Below the pieces are notes generated by a model that saw only the letters and a program-made list of their open reading frames with translations, was not told the DNA's origin and did no database searches. The position numbers were made by a program, and so were the translations under genes. Below, one piece after another: positions 12,645 to 21,663 of a stretch of 64,000 bases of DNA (within the stretch, counting starts at the first letter, position 1; each line of letters starts with the position of its first letter). The stretch spans positions 2,046,001-2,110,000 of the forward strand of contig CP087211.1 of the NCBI GenBank assembly GCA_020912385.1. The letters run 5' to 3'. The stretch is from Neofusicoccum parvum. Taxonomy: Eukaryota; Ascomycota; Dothideomycetes; Botryosphaeriales; Botryosphaeriaceae.

Positions 12645-15600
12645 TGATAAACACAAGCTACCTCTCGATTTTACAGTACAACGTAAATAAAAGTGCAAAG
12701 GGGGTAATGCTCCCACTCTTTCAGGATATCAGTCCAACAGCCCACCACATCCTCGCAATCCAGGAGCCATGGAGGAACCCAAGGACAAAAACAACAGTAA
12801 AACACCCGGCCTACCACACAATCTTCCCCCAGGAAGGAATAGCAAGGACCTGCTTCTTCGTAAGCAAGGCCATTGCCGTAGAATCTTGGCAGACGACAAT
12901 CCACTCTCCAGACCTCATTACCCTCTCCCTTACCACTGCAACCAACGTTATCCACATCCATAACTACTACAACCCTCCCTCTACCCACACAAGCACGGAA
13001 CTAGGGACCCTATCTATTCTGCCAAGAGCCCTTGCTATGCAGGGGCAACATATCCTTCTCGGAGACTTTAATCTCCACCACCCCCTCTGGGGAGGTATTA
13101 CCTCCCCTACACACTATACTCTTGCGAATCACCTAATCGAAACTGCAACTGCAGTAAACCTAAACCTAGCCCTCCCAAGAGGCACTATCACCAGAAGAAG
13201 AGGTAATAGTGAAAGCACTCTAGATCTCATCTTCACTTCCCAGTGGATAGAGGAAAGAATTATAAACTGTGGAGTTAGCTATGAACTAGAGTCATCATCT
13301 GACCACCTACCTATTCTCACAACACTCGACGTCACCCCAACACCTACACTCCCCCAAACTCCAAGACCTCAATGGAAAAAAGCGGACTGGAAGAAGGTAA
13401 ACATAACACTCCAGATGAAGCTTAGGAGCATCAGAACAAGCCAACCAAGCACTGAGATAGAGCTAGACGCCGCCGTCGAACAGATACAGAAGGCCATTCA
13501 GGACACCATCCAGGAAACCATCCCAGCTGCAAAACCCTCACCCTGGGCATCTATCCAGTGGACAAAAGAGTGCTCAGAGCTAGTCCACCAGGCTAGAGCA
13601 GCTAGAAGAAAATGGACCAATACAGGAAAGGAGGAAGATTGGATTGCGTATCAAACTACCGTCAACAGAAAGAAAAGACAAATTAGAAGAGACAGAACAA
13701 AAGCATGGCGAAGAACAGTAGCAGAAATTACCGCCGACCCCTCAGCAATCTGGAAACTGGCGAAGTGGGCCAGAACTAAAGCACTAGAACCATCAACCCC
13801 GCCGCAATTCCCACCTCTACAAGGGACAGACCAGGTCCTGCGTTATGACAACCCCTCCAAGGTAGAAATCCTCGTAAACCAGTTCTTCCCTCCTCCTGAA
13901 GCCGCCGATCTCTCCGATATCAATGGAACTATCTATCCAGAACCGGTAGAAATAGTCCAGGATCTCACCCAGGAACAAATCCTTAATGCCATCAAGCGGC
14001 TTCCCCCCGATAAGGCGCCAGGCCCAGACAAAATAGTTAATAGATTCCTAAAACAGTGTGCGCACACACTAGTAAAGCCCCTTACCAACGTATTCCAGGG
14101 ATGCCTCACACTCTCCTACCACCCTAGACAGTTCAAGTGCTCAACCACAGTTGTCCTAAAGAAGCCACAAAGAGAAGACTACACCAAAGCTAAGGCATAT
14201 AGACCAATTGCCCTACTCAACACGCTTGGCAAACTACTTGAGAAAATCGTAGCGGATAGGATCTCCCAGGCAACTGAGATGTATAGCCTACTCCCTGACC
14301 TACAAATGGGTGCAAGAAGAAACAGATCTGCTGTAGTAGCACTTAACCTCCTAACGGAACAAATCCATACAGTCTGGGCACAGGACCAAAGACTGGTGGC
14401 TTCAGTACTTAGCCTGGACATAACCGGGGCATACGACCGGGTCTCCCACAAGAGGCTCCTCCACAATATTAGAATGGCAAGGCTACCAGTCTGGATAGAG
14501 AGATTCACCCGCTCCTTTCTACAGAACCGCACCACACAATTATCCTTTGGAGACTTTACCAGCCCGCCAATTAAAACCTCAAATGGTATCCCACAAGGAT
14601 CCTCATTATCTCCAATTCTCTACCTCTTCTTCGCCTCCAACCTTCTTACCAAGCTACGCAGGGGCAGCACATTTCCCCTAGGATTCGTTGATGACACCAA
14701 CATCCTTACATTTAGTAGATCCACAGAGCAAAACTGCAGAACGCTAGAGGAAGCGAATAAAACATGCATACAATGGGCGGCAACCCACGGATCAACATTT
14801 GCACCCGACAAGTACCACCTTACTCACTTCACAAGAAGGCCAAAGAAATTCAATATGAATGCAAAAATCCGCATCCCAGGATTTGGAGGAAAACCGGAAC
14901 CAACAGTAAAGATCCTAGGAATTCACGTAGACAGCAAACTACGATGGGGACCCCACATAAAGGAAACTGCCACAAAGGCTGCTAAACAGTATACCTCTCT
15001 ATCCAGGCTTGCAGCATCCACCTGGGGGGCCTCTTTCGCGAAAGCTCGACATATCTACACAGCAGTAGTCAGGCCAGTCCTCACCTACGGCTGTGGGGTG
15101 TGGCATACCCCAGAGGGAACCCCAGGATGGCGTAAAACGGCAAGCAAACCACTAGAAAAGATCCAGAACACGTGCCTCCGCAACATCTCTGGAGCGTATA
15201 AATCCACCAACACCAAAGTCCTAGAACATGAAACAGGAATCCCCCCTCTCCCACTATATCTGGATGAACTTGCCCTCACCCAGGCACTCCGCGCCAAGGA
15301 GAATCCGGTAGCTAAAGTAACAGAGAGGACATGCCAGGACATCAAGGACATAGCCAAAGCGGTGCTAAAGGCTAAGGGCGCAGCTGGCCCAGCCAGGAGA
15401 GTACGACTTCACAAGAGAATCAACTCCCTTATAGAAAGCAGCAAACCCAACACCAGGAAGCTCCCTGAGAAAGCCAGAATCCACATGGCATTTAAGGAAA
15501 TATGGAGGGAGCAATGGACCACGCATATCAATCAAGAAAGAAGAAACAAGCCAGTAGCCCTGAACACGGATTGGACCCCAAGGCTTAGAGACCTACACAA

Positions 15601-16000
15601 GGAGCTATCTAAACCACTCAGCACAATCGCCATCCTACTACGTACAGAGAATATTGGACTGGAGGACTTTCTCTTCAGACGCAAGGTACCGGGACACCCC
15701 AGCCCAGCCTGCCCGTGTGGGTGGCAGAGGCAGACCCCAAAGCACATCCTTCTCTTCTGCCACCACTTCCAGCAGGGAAGGGCACAAATGCTACAAGAGG
15801 CGGGAACTACAGACTACCACTCCCTCCTCTCCACAAAGAAGGGGATTAAGGCAGCGACAGTATGGTTCCTGCGCACGGGGCTTCTAAACCAGTTCAGCCT
15901 AGCCAGGGAAATGTTCCAGGAGGACCACCAGGAGGATCACCAGGAAGACCATCAGGAGGACCACCAGGAGGACTACCAGGAGGACTGGTACGAAGACTGA
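12644..16000 (+). CDS. LINE ORF2 endonuclease/reverse transcriptase, copy 1
   Basis: 1,118 residues. An APE-type endonuclease (EEP) domain fills the first ~230 residues (LQYNVNKSAKG, IQEPWRNP, LLGDFNLHHPLWGG, SSDHLPIL). Reverse transcriptase follows at about residues 430-760 (DKAPGPDKI, YRPIALLNTLGKLLEK, LGFVDDTNIL). A Cys-His motif lies near the C-terminus (CPCGWQRQTPKHILLFCHHF). No RNase H domain is visible, unlike the LINE relics at 40.6 and 59.8 kb. The C-terminus ends in a tandem QEDH repeat coded by a 12-bp unit repeated about five times (around 15915-15985). The enzyme nicks target DNA and primes reverse transcription there. Confidence 0.94.
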   Translation: MINTSYLSILQYNVNKSAKGVMLPLFQDISPTAHHILAIQEPWRNPRTKTTVKHPAYHTIFPQEGIARTCFFVSKAIAVESWQTTIHSPDLITLSLTTATNVIHIHNYYNPPSTHTSTELGTLSILPRALAMQGQHILLGDFNLHHPLWGGITSPTHYTLANHLIETATAVNLNLALPRGTITRRRGNSESTLDLIFTSQWIEERIINCGVSYELESSSDHLPILTTLDVTPTPTLPQTPRPQWKKADWKKVNITLQMKLRSIRTSQPSTEIELDAAVEQIQKAIQDTIQETIPAAKPSPWASIQWTKECSELVHQARAARRKWTNTGKEEDWIAYQTTVNRKKRQIRRDRTKAWRRTVAEITADPSAIWKLAKWARTKALEPSTPPQFPPLQGTDQVLRYDNPSKVEILVNQFFPPPEAADLSDINGTIYPEPVEIVQDLTQEQILNAIKRLPPDKAPGPDKIVNRFLKQCAHTLVKPLTNVFQGCLTLSYHPRQFKCSTTVVLKKPQREDYTKAKAYRPIALLNTLGKLLEKIVADRISQATEMYSLLPDLQMGARRNRSAVVALNLLTEQIHTVWAQDQRLVASVLSLDITGAYDRVSHKRLLHNIRMARLPVWIERFTRSFLQNRTTQLSFGDFTSPPIKTSNGIPQGSSLSPILYLFFASNLLTKLRRGSTFPLGFVDDTNILTFSRSTEQNCRTLEEANKTCIQWAATHGSTFAPDKYHLTHFTRRPKKFNMNAKIRIPGFGGKPEPTVKILGIHVDSKLRWGPHIKETATKAAKQYTSLSRLAASTWGASFAKARHIYTAVVRPVLTYGCGVWHTPEGTPGWRKTASKPLEKIQNTCLRNISGAYKSTNTKVLEHETGIPPLPLYLDELALTQALRAKENPVAKVTERTCQDIKDIAKAVLKAKGAAGPARRVRLHKRINSLIESSKPNTRKLPEKARIHMAFKEIWREQWTTHINQERRNKPVALNTDWTPRLRDLHKELSKPLSTIAILLRTENIGLEDFLFRRKVPGHPSPACPCGWQRQTPKHILLFCHHFQQGRAQMLQEAGTTDYHSLLSTKKGIKAATVWFLRTGLLNQFSLAREMFQEDHQEDHQEDHQEDHQEDYQEDWYED

Positions 16001-16221
16001 AAGGGTACACTAGCGATTGAATGAAGGGCTGCCACAGCAGCCACTACTGGTAAACAGGAAAAACGGAATAAGGAGAGGAAGACATACCTGAGTAGAGAGG
16101 AGGGGTTTTTGCCTGGTGAACATGGTTTTCCCCCTCATGTAAAATAATTGCAGATAGCCAGCCCCGCATGGACCCGTAAGGGAGCTATATCGGGAAGAAA
16201 TGAATTTATCTATCTATCTAT

Positions 16222-16604
16222 CTATACCACGTGCAGCCCCACAAGGACCCACATTGGATCAGAACAGATCCAACCCTCAAATCCATGAGGGCCATCCAAC
16301 CCTCATATCCACGAGGGCCATCCAACCCTCATATCCACGAGGGACATCCAGATTGTCATAGCTTTCCTACAGTATATAAGCACACTCCCTTAGCTAGATA
16401 CTTGACCCTTCGTGGTCAACTCAAAGTAGCAATCTCACTCATTGCTGGTAACGAGTCTTATCACGTGCATTTCAGTCCTCACGTGAACATCCCACTTCTC
16501 TCCTCGCTTATCCTTACCCACTCTTGTCCTCAAGGTAAACCCTTCGGTTACCCAACTCCTACCCGACGACTCCGAAGTCGTGTAGTAGAAGGCACTCCGT
16601 TACA
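16222..16604 (+). repeat. 3' part of an LTR family 2 copy
   Basis: Starts at CTATACCACGTGCAG, the LINE target duplication, and ends GCACTCCGTTACA at 16604. It matches the 3' portion of the LTR at 33439-33885, including a TATA-like box (ACAGTATATAAGCAC). CTCTC (16605-16609) follows it. The missing 5' part, with the matching LINE duplication and the matching CTCTC, is at 32819-32928 in reverse orientation. Confidence 0.88.
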
Positions 16605-16842
16605 CTCTCCTACGTATATAAACCACACTCATTAGCATAGCTTTGACCTTCGTGGTCAACTTCCTTCGATAATCAATCTATACCATTGATTAGTAACACG
16701 GCCTTCGCACGCAGTGCTCAGTTACGTGTATTCGTCACTTCGTTCTCTCTCGCCCTCTCTTGTACCCACTCAAGGTAAACCCTATACGGCTTACCACCCT
16801 CTTTGGTGTTTGGATCCTTAGAGGCAGAGGCCCGCCGTTACA
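16605..16842 (+). repeat. 3' part of an LTR family 1 copy
   Basis: Differs from the corresponding part of 10613-11063 at only a few positions and ends CGCCGTTACA at 16842. It is followed by CCTTT (16843-16847), the duplication that also precedes 10613. Immediately to the right the ABC transporter NBD1 exon resumes in frame. It is the right boundary of the original LTR1 insertion in the transporter gene. Confidence 0.92.
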
Positions 16843-18416
16843 CCTTTGTTTTGAGAACGTGGTTCAAGCCATAGCACTGGGCCAGGGTGTTGACGGCCGT
16901 GTCGATGGTTGCCTTCGATGCCTTTGCACCCCATATCCCGCGGATGGCGAAGCTGCAGACTTGTTAGCAAGCACCCCGAAATAAGGGGGAGAGACCCCCG
17001 GAACATATTGCAGAGTCTTGGCCACTGTCAGAGTGGGGAGATGGCTGTCTTCCTCGGCTAATCTCGTTGCTCAGCTTGGCTCCAGGCAATGCGAAGGCAT
17101 CGCGTTACGTACCGCAAAATGGGACGCGCACCTGGTCCTGATACTTACCGTTTGCCGGCCGACCGCTGTAGGTGATCTCTCTGGTGGTATCTTTGTACTC
17201 CTCACGCATGTTCGCCAGTGTCTTCAGGAATGTCGTACATCCGGTACCAGGCTTGCCAATAACAAGCAATATCTCGCCGCTGCCAACAACCCCCGAGAAT
17301 CCATGGAGCAGGGTGCGGGAAGAGTCTGGCTGGAAGTAGGACCGTGGGTTCATCATGTTTACCCATGATCTCATTGTAGTCCAGACTGTTGGGGCAACGT
17401 CGACCTGGAGAAAAAAGTCAGGAAGAGAGACAATGGCCGTTGGTAGCGGATACGTACACCTCGTCCACTACCCTCCACGAAAAGCTGCTCGAAAAGCACA
17501 GAGGATCTACTGCTTGAAGTCGAGCCATGGCTAGCCAGGAACGCCCTGACAGTCTCGCTGATGCTCTCTCCGTGTTACTCCATAGCCGGCGATGTCGTGA
17601 AAAAACTGTAAGTTGCTCCAAAGCAAATCTTAAATACTGCTGAAAACTGGATTACCAACTAGAAACCCCCTGGCTCGAAGCTGTAGTAGAGGTGGCGTCA
17701 TCCATACTTCCCGTTCGGGGTGTCGTTCGTTGGTTCGGAGACTATACTGGAAACGGCAAGCGAATTTCCCGGATCCAAAAGGACCTTCCGGAGTCCTAAA
17801 GGGGAATTTTAAAGCCGTAAGGCAACTTAACTTCTATAGTAGAGTCGCTAAGTATCGCGGCCTTAAAGCCTTCCTTCCAATCCACCGCCTGATGATGATG
17901 GTGCCCTAGTAGGCGATGAACTTGCGGAACGGAACCCATCTGGGCGGGAGCGTGTACACGTCGCCCCCGTCGTGGATCTGCGTGCGGTTCAGTCAGCATC
18001 ACGGTTGATGGCAAACACGCGGCTGCAGACTCACGGCCAGGTACTGGAATAGGTTCATCTTCCCTCTCTCGTGGAGCATTACATCGTGCCAGTAGCCGTA
18101 CCAGTTCTCGAAGTAGACGCGGTCGAGCTGGTAGTCCATCCCAGCGTCGGACGCTGACAGCACGACCGTCATCTCCTCGGGCGAGTCCGCGTCGATGCGG
18201 AACTGGTGGATGGTGCCGGCGTTAACGGTGAACCCGCAGTCCTCGGGCATGTAGCGGCGGTACTCACCCTCGACCGTGATGCCGAGGATGCCCGACTCGA
18301 CACGGAAGTACTCGGTCTGGTACTTGTGGATGTGCGGATACGGTGTTGCAGGACGCCTTGGCAGCTCCACCTGCTTATTCAGCATAGATAACGAATCGCC
18401 GATCGCTATAATCTTA

Positions 18417-20735
18417 ACGTGTTTCACCAGTAACCTGCGCACCCCAGTGACCTGCGCACCCCACCAAACCCAAGACGCGTCTTCGCGCAAAAACAAACAT
18501 GGCGCCACCACAACTTTCTCAATCACTCTAAAAAGAAGCGAGATTAACTCTTACCTCTTAAGCCTTATAATAGAACCCAAATCAAAGTCGACGCGCTATA
18601 GCACGGTTATACGGTGTTCTAGAATCAACCCTACGGACGCGTCTCTATAGTATCTAAGCTAAACACGAGTTGCCTTCACTCAAGCGAAAGCTACAGCTAT
18701 CTAAAGAGTAGGCTTTAATTAAGTAAGTCCTTAGCCTCGATCGATAAGGATTTCCTCCCTAGATAATCGACGTATAAAGAATAGTAGACTCTTTACTCGC
18801 TGCGCGCGGCCAGAATCCCTCACCTTAACTAGTAGGTAAGAACTAGGTATCTCGCTTTATCGACAACCAGCCTAAGCTTAAAACGAAATGGAATTGAAAG
18901 TTCCACTTATAACGCGCTAAATATAAGGATCTAGGCACGATTAACGCGTAGTTTACGCGTATTTAAGAGACGTGTTAGTTGTACGGCATCCTTAACGACG
19001 ACATCTATAATTTTGACGAGATAGGATTTATAATAGGTGTAGTTATAACGTCTAAAGTCGTTATAAGCTCTAATACTATTAGCTAAGTAGTTACTATACA
19101 GCTAGGGAACCGTGAGTAGACTATAGCGATCGAGGGTATTAACGCGTCTAGCTAGACGATTCCACCGTTCATTATCCTAGTAGGGAAGGTCCACTAGTTA
19201 AACTAGTATCGAGAATTACCGGCTGACTGGGTAATTACTATAAGCGATAATGGTTAGACGATAGACCAGCTTGGATTTAAATAGATCAAGCACTTTAATA
19301 CGTACATAGAGTTCTATATAAAGGGAGCCTACTGTCTCCTCATCCTCGATAGCTATAGTAGTCATACAACGCTAGAATTCGACAACTACTATAGCGTAAA
19401 TAATTTAATCACGCTCTATATACCTACGTATATATCTCATCTTCTCTAACCGCTTAATATAAGCTACTTCTCCCCTCTTAAGCGCTTATACGGCCAAGAA
19501 GTTCAGAAACTCGTCCGCTAAGGAATCTATTATATTAATAAGAATGACTTCCTCTCTATATACTCGAAGACACGCCTATTAGTCTTTACAGATTAAAACA
19601 TTAGAAGCGGTTTCCAGGCTATAGGACTTATACTATATAACCTATAACGCGTGTTATCGTCGCTTACCGTTACTAAAACGCCCTCCCCACCAGGTATAGC
19701 TAGCGGACAAGCACCCTAATAGACTTTAGAAACACCTCGTACTCTAGCTCAGCTAGAGAAGTAGGCTCGGCTTATACGGGATCTTATTAAGCGTTAATCA
19801 CAGAGCCCAACAAACTAAGCATTCAGCCAACTTATAAAGGGATATTAGATAGCGATAAATTCAGTATTACAGCGTAGCTTCCTAGGTAGAGGAGGATAGG
19901 GACCAGCCCCGCCAGAATAATAAAAGTCGGGGTTATAAAGATCTAAGGTCACGTAGCCTCACGCTCAACCAGACCCACCCGCTTAGAACGCTAAGGCTGT
20001 CTAAGCGGATCCTACCTACTAAGCCATCCTACTCAGTCATAATAACCGCTTAGGAAGACCACGCACCTCTAAGCATAATACGACTATTAAGTATATAGAT
20101 TATATAGAACTCTCCTATGTATATAAACCACGCTTACTAGTATAGCTTTAACCCTTCGTAGTCAACTTCGATAATCAATCTACACTATTAATTAGTAATA
20201 CGGCCTTCGCACGCAGTACTTAGTCACGTATATTCATTTATACTTATTCTCTCCCCCTACCTTATACCCACTTAAGGTAAACCCTACACGGCTTACCACC
20301 CTCTTTAGTGTTTGGATCCTTAGAGGCAGAGGCCCGCCGTTACATTCAGCTATAATACTTATAAAGGAGAATTCGGAGCTTCGTATAGCTAATTAACAGC
20401 GAAAACAAAAGCAGCAATACTGAAGAAGATATATTATATAGGGAGACACTCTACAGGCTTAGTAGAGGCAGTTCTTAGTTCACAGGATAGAAAATAGAGA
20501 GGAAGAGGCTGATTAACGAGAAGCGATAGCTATACGATAACGTACGCCGCCGACGTGTAGTAATTATCACTTATAAGGCTATACGATACGGCGATGTCCT
20601 AGTAATCAAAGAGTAGTTAGATAGCTATTTTACTTGAATTTAAGGCGTTGTGGTAGAATATTTGCACGAAGACGCGTCTTGGGTTTAGTAGGATGCGCAG
20701 GTCACTGGGGTGCGTAGGTTACTGGTGAAACACGT
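18417..20735. mobile_element. Fot1/Pogo-type DNA transposon, RIP-degraded
   Basis: Ends are long inverted repeats of about 70 bp: ACGTGTTTCACCAGTAACC at the left, its reverse complement at the right, and a GCGCACCCC repeat inside. A TA dinucleotide sits on each side (18415-18416 and 20736-20737), as expected for Tc1/mariner-Pogo insertion. A decayed plus-strand transposase can be traced at 19.3-19.6 kb with blocks resembling LLILDSYSSHTTLEF and SYFSPLKRLYGQEVQKL, the D-rich core and a motif typical of Fot1 DDE enzymes, broken by stops. About 1.8 kb remains after subtracting the LTR nested within it. It lies inside the solo LTR 18344-20864. Confidence 0.85.
19865..20344 (+). repeat. solo LTR of family 1, RIP-degraded, inside the Fot1 transposon
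   Basis: Starts TATTACAGCGTAG (a decayed TGTTACGGCGTAG) and ends CGCCGTTACA at 20344, flanked by a perfect TTCAG duplication (19860-19864 and 20345-20349). It aligns with the 451-bp LTR at 10613 with many C-to-T and G-to-A differences. It is the innermost layer of the nest in cupin copy A. Confidence 0.85.
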
Positions 20736-21133
20736 TATTAATAGATTTATGAACTTATTAAGATGGACATAACGCCGCGTAATTACCTCCTTGGCGTTAT
20801 GTATATAATATCGTTTCGGTAGCTTGTCAATACAGCAAGGATTTTCGCACTAAGGTCGCCAACATACGGGCCCTTGCGCCGCTGCGGGCTGTCGATCAGC
20901 TTCCGCAGCACGGGCCCACGACGTCGTGCCGGTACGTCTGCCGGAACATGAAGCAGCGGCCCGGCGGCGGCTCGAGGAGCTCGGTTTTCAGAAGCCCACC
21001 GAACCTGTGCACTTGCGAGGTGGTCAGCGTTCTCACAGCATGTAAGGTGAGCAGCTGGGCGCAATGTTTACTTGACCGACACGGTCTCGCCGGCAGACTC
21101 GTGGTATGGAACGAAATGGTGGATGAGAGGCAT

Positions 21134-21663
21134 GTTGGGCAGTCCCGGAAATGTTTGGCTCCCGGGTCGAGTTTGCCTGCTCGCATCCTTTATGCTACGA
21201 CTATAACGCACCCTGGTCAGTCATCGCGTTGCTGGTGGCGTGATCTCTGGAGCACTGCGCGAAAATGGAGGAGAGATAAGAGTTCCTGGCGAAGAACATA
21301 TGCTGCCCGATTAGGGTTCTTGCTCCTTTCGTAAGTTTCTTGGTTAACAAAGACACACCGACGGGTGTCCACCGAGCATCCAAAACGACCAGATAGGAAG
21401 CATGTGCAAACCGCCCGGCCGGAGAAAGTCGTCAGGGCAGACTTGCCCAATTGGGACTACGTCTCCGCATAGATCCTCCGCTGGTCCTGAACCCTTCCGG
21501 AGTACCAAAACAGCGAATTGTGACCATCACGGGGTGTTTCGGAATTCTAAGCCTGTGCAGAAATGGCGATGCAAGCAGAGATAAATGGACTCTGCCGTCT
21601 TCAAGCAAAGCCGCCAGCAGTGAGGGACGCAGCAGTACCGACAACACTGTATTCCGCGCCACC
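21134..21663. promoter_or_regulatory. bidirectional promoter region between cupin copy A and the PKS
   Basis: 530 bp between the divergent starts at 21133 (minus) and 21664 (plus). It holds no convincing ORF or repeat. As the only space upstream of the PKS it must contain the PKS promoter. I do not identify specific factor-binding sites. Confidence 0.5.

Larger units (their letters stand above)
11143..16221 (+). mobile_element. Tad-like LINE, copy 1 (both ORFs intact)
   Basis: Non-LTR retrotransposon with two intact ORFs and a 3' UTR ending in a (TATC)n tail. Its 5' end is cut only a few bases short relative to copy 2 (27731-32818). The two copies appear almost identical in nucleotide sequence, because both ORFs and also the overlapping antisense frames give the same translations. 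No stops interrupt it, unlike most repeats here, so it is young and has escaped RIP. The 5' target duplication belongs to one insertion and the 3' duplication (CTATACCACGTGCAG, 16222-16236) to another, so this copy is itself a recombinant. Confidence 0.93.
6567..17705 (-). pseudogene. PDR-type (ABCG full-size) ABC transporter, split by two retroelement insertions
   Basis: Minus-strand remnant of a full-size PDR pump with order NBD1-TMD1-NBD2-TMD2. The N-terminal exons lie around 17.1-17.7 kb; the start is uncertain, with ATG 17703-17705 the best candidate. NBD1 Walker A is [10 protein letters not shown] (near 17220). The NBD1 signature VSGGERRR and a Walker B region CFDNPTNGLDSSTA lie at 10.4-10.6 kb. 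NBD2 Walker A GVSGAGKTT is split by an intron near 8.4 kb, with [14 protein letters not shown] downstream. The last exon ends with TGA at 6567. The family exports drugs and metabolites across the plasma membrane, so this is a plausible cluster exporter (PatM-like in position). Lesions: a solo LTR (9776-9984), a 6.2-kb composite insertion (10613-16842), TAG stops at 9391-9393 and 7291-7293 where the family has Trp, and a frameshift between about 9600 and 9660. Both insertions are flanked by perfect 5-bp duplications, and frame continues across each when one copy is ignored. Confidence 0.9.
18344..20864. repeat. solo-LTR-like insertion (family 3), interrupted by a Fot1-type transposon
   Basis: Outer layer of the nest in cupin copy A. 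It begins TGTTGCAGG (18344) and ends TCGCCAACA (20864), flanked by a perfect TACGG duplication (18339-18343 and 20865-20869). Without the inner transposon it is about 200 bp, with short TGTTG/CAACA inverted ends, which fits a solo LTR. I see no other copy in the window, so the family is unassigned. Confidence 0.75.
17880..21133 (-). pseudogene. cupin-domain protein, copy A (PatJ-like), broken by a three-layer transposon nest
   Basis: Minus-strand paralogue of the intact cupin gene at 35783-36815 with the same exon design. Exon 1 is 21072-21133 (62 nt, as in copy B), intron 21005-21071, exon 2 from 21004, last intron 17978-18034. Recognisable blocks are [15 protein letters not shown] (near 20950), the metal-site block YPHIHKYQTEYFRVE (near 18330), and GGDVYTLPPRWVPFRKF in the last exon. 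Lesions: a net deletion of about 10 bp after the FRQTY block that shifts frame, the insertion 18344-20864 with TACGG duplications, a TAG stop at 17906-17908 where copy B has Trp, and loss of recognisable C-terminus. Divergent from the PKS, with 530 bp between the starts. Confidence 0.88.

Noticed and set aside
16231..16635. 134-codon ORF after LINE copy 1
   Set aside because: It lies across LTR family 2 and family 1 sequence and has no protein features.
10613..16842. One full-length LTR retrotransposon with LTRs at 10613-11063 and 16605-16842
   Set aside because: The outer CCTTT duplication fits, but the first LTR is followed by CTATT, whose partner is at 33140. The second LTR lacks its 5' part, which sits at 32924-33139. 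No gag or pol of such an element lies between them.
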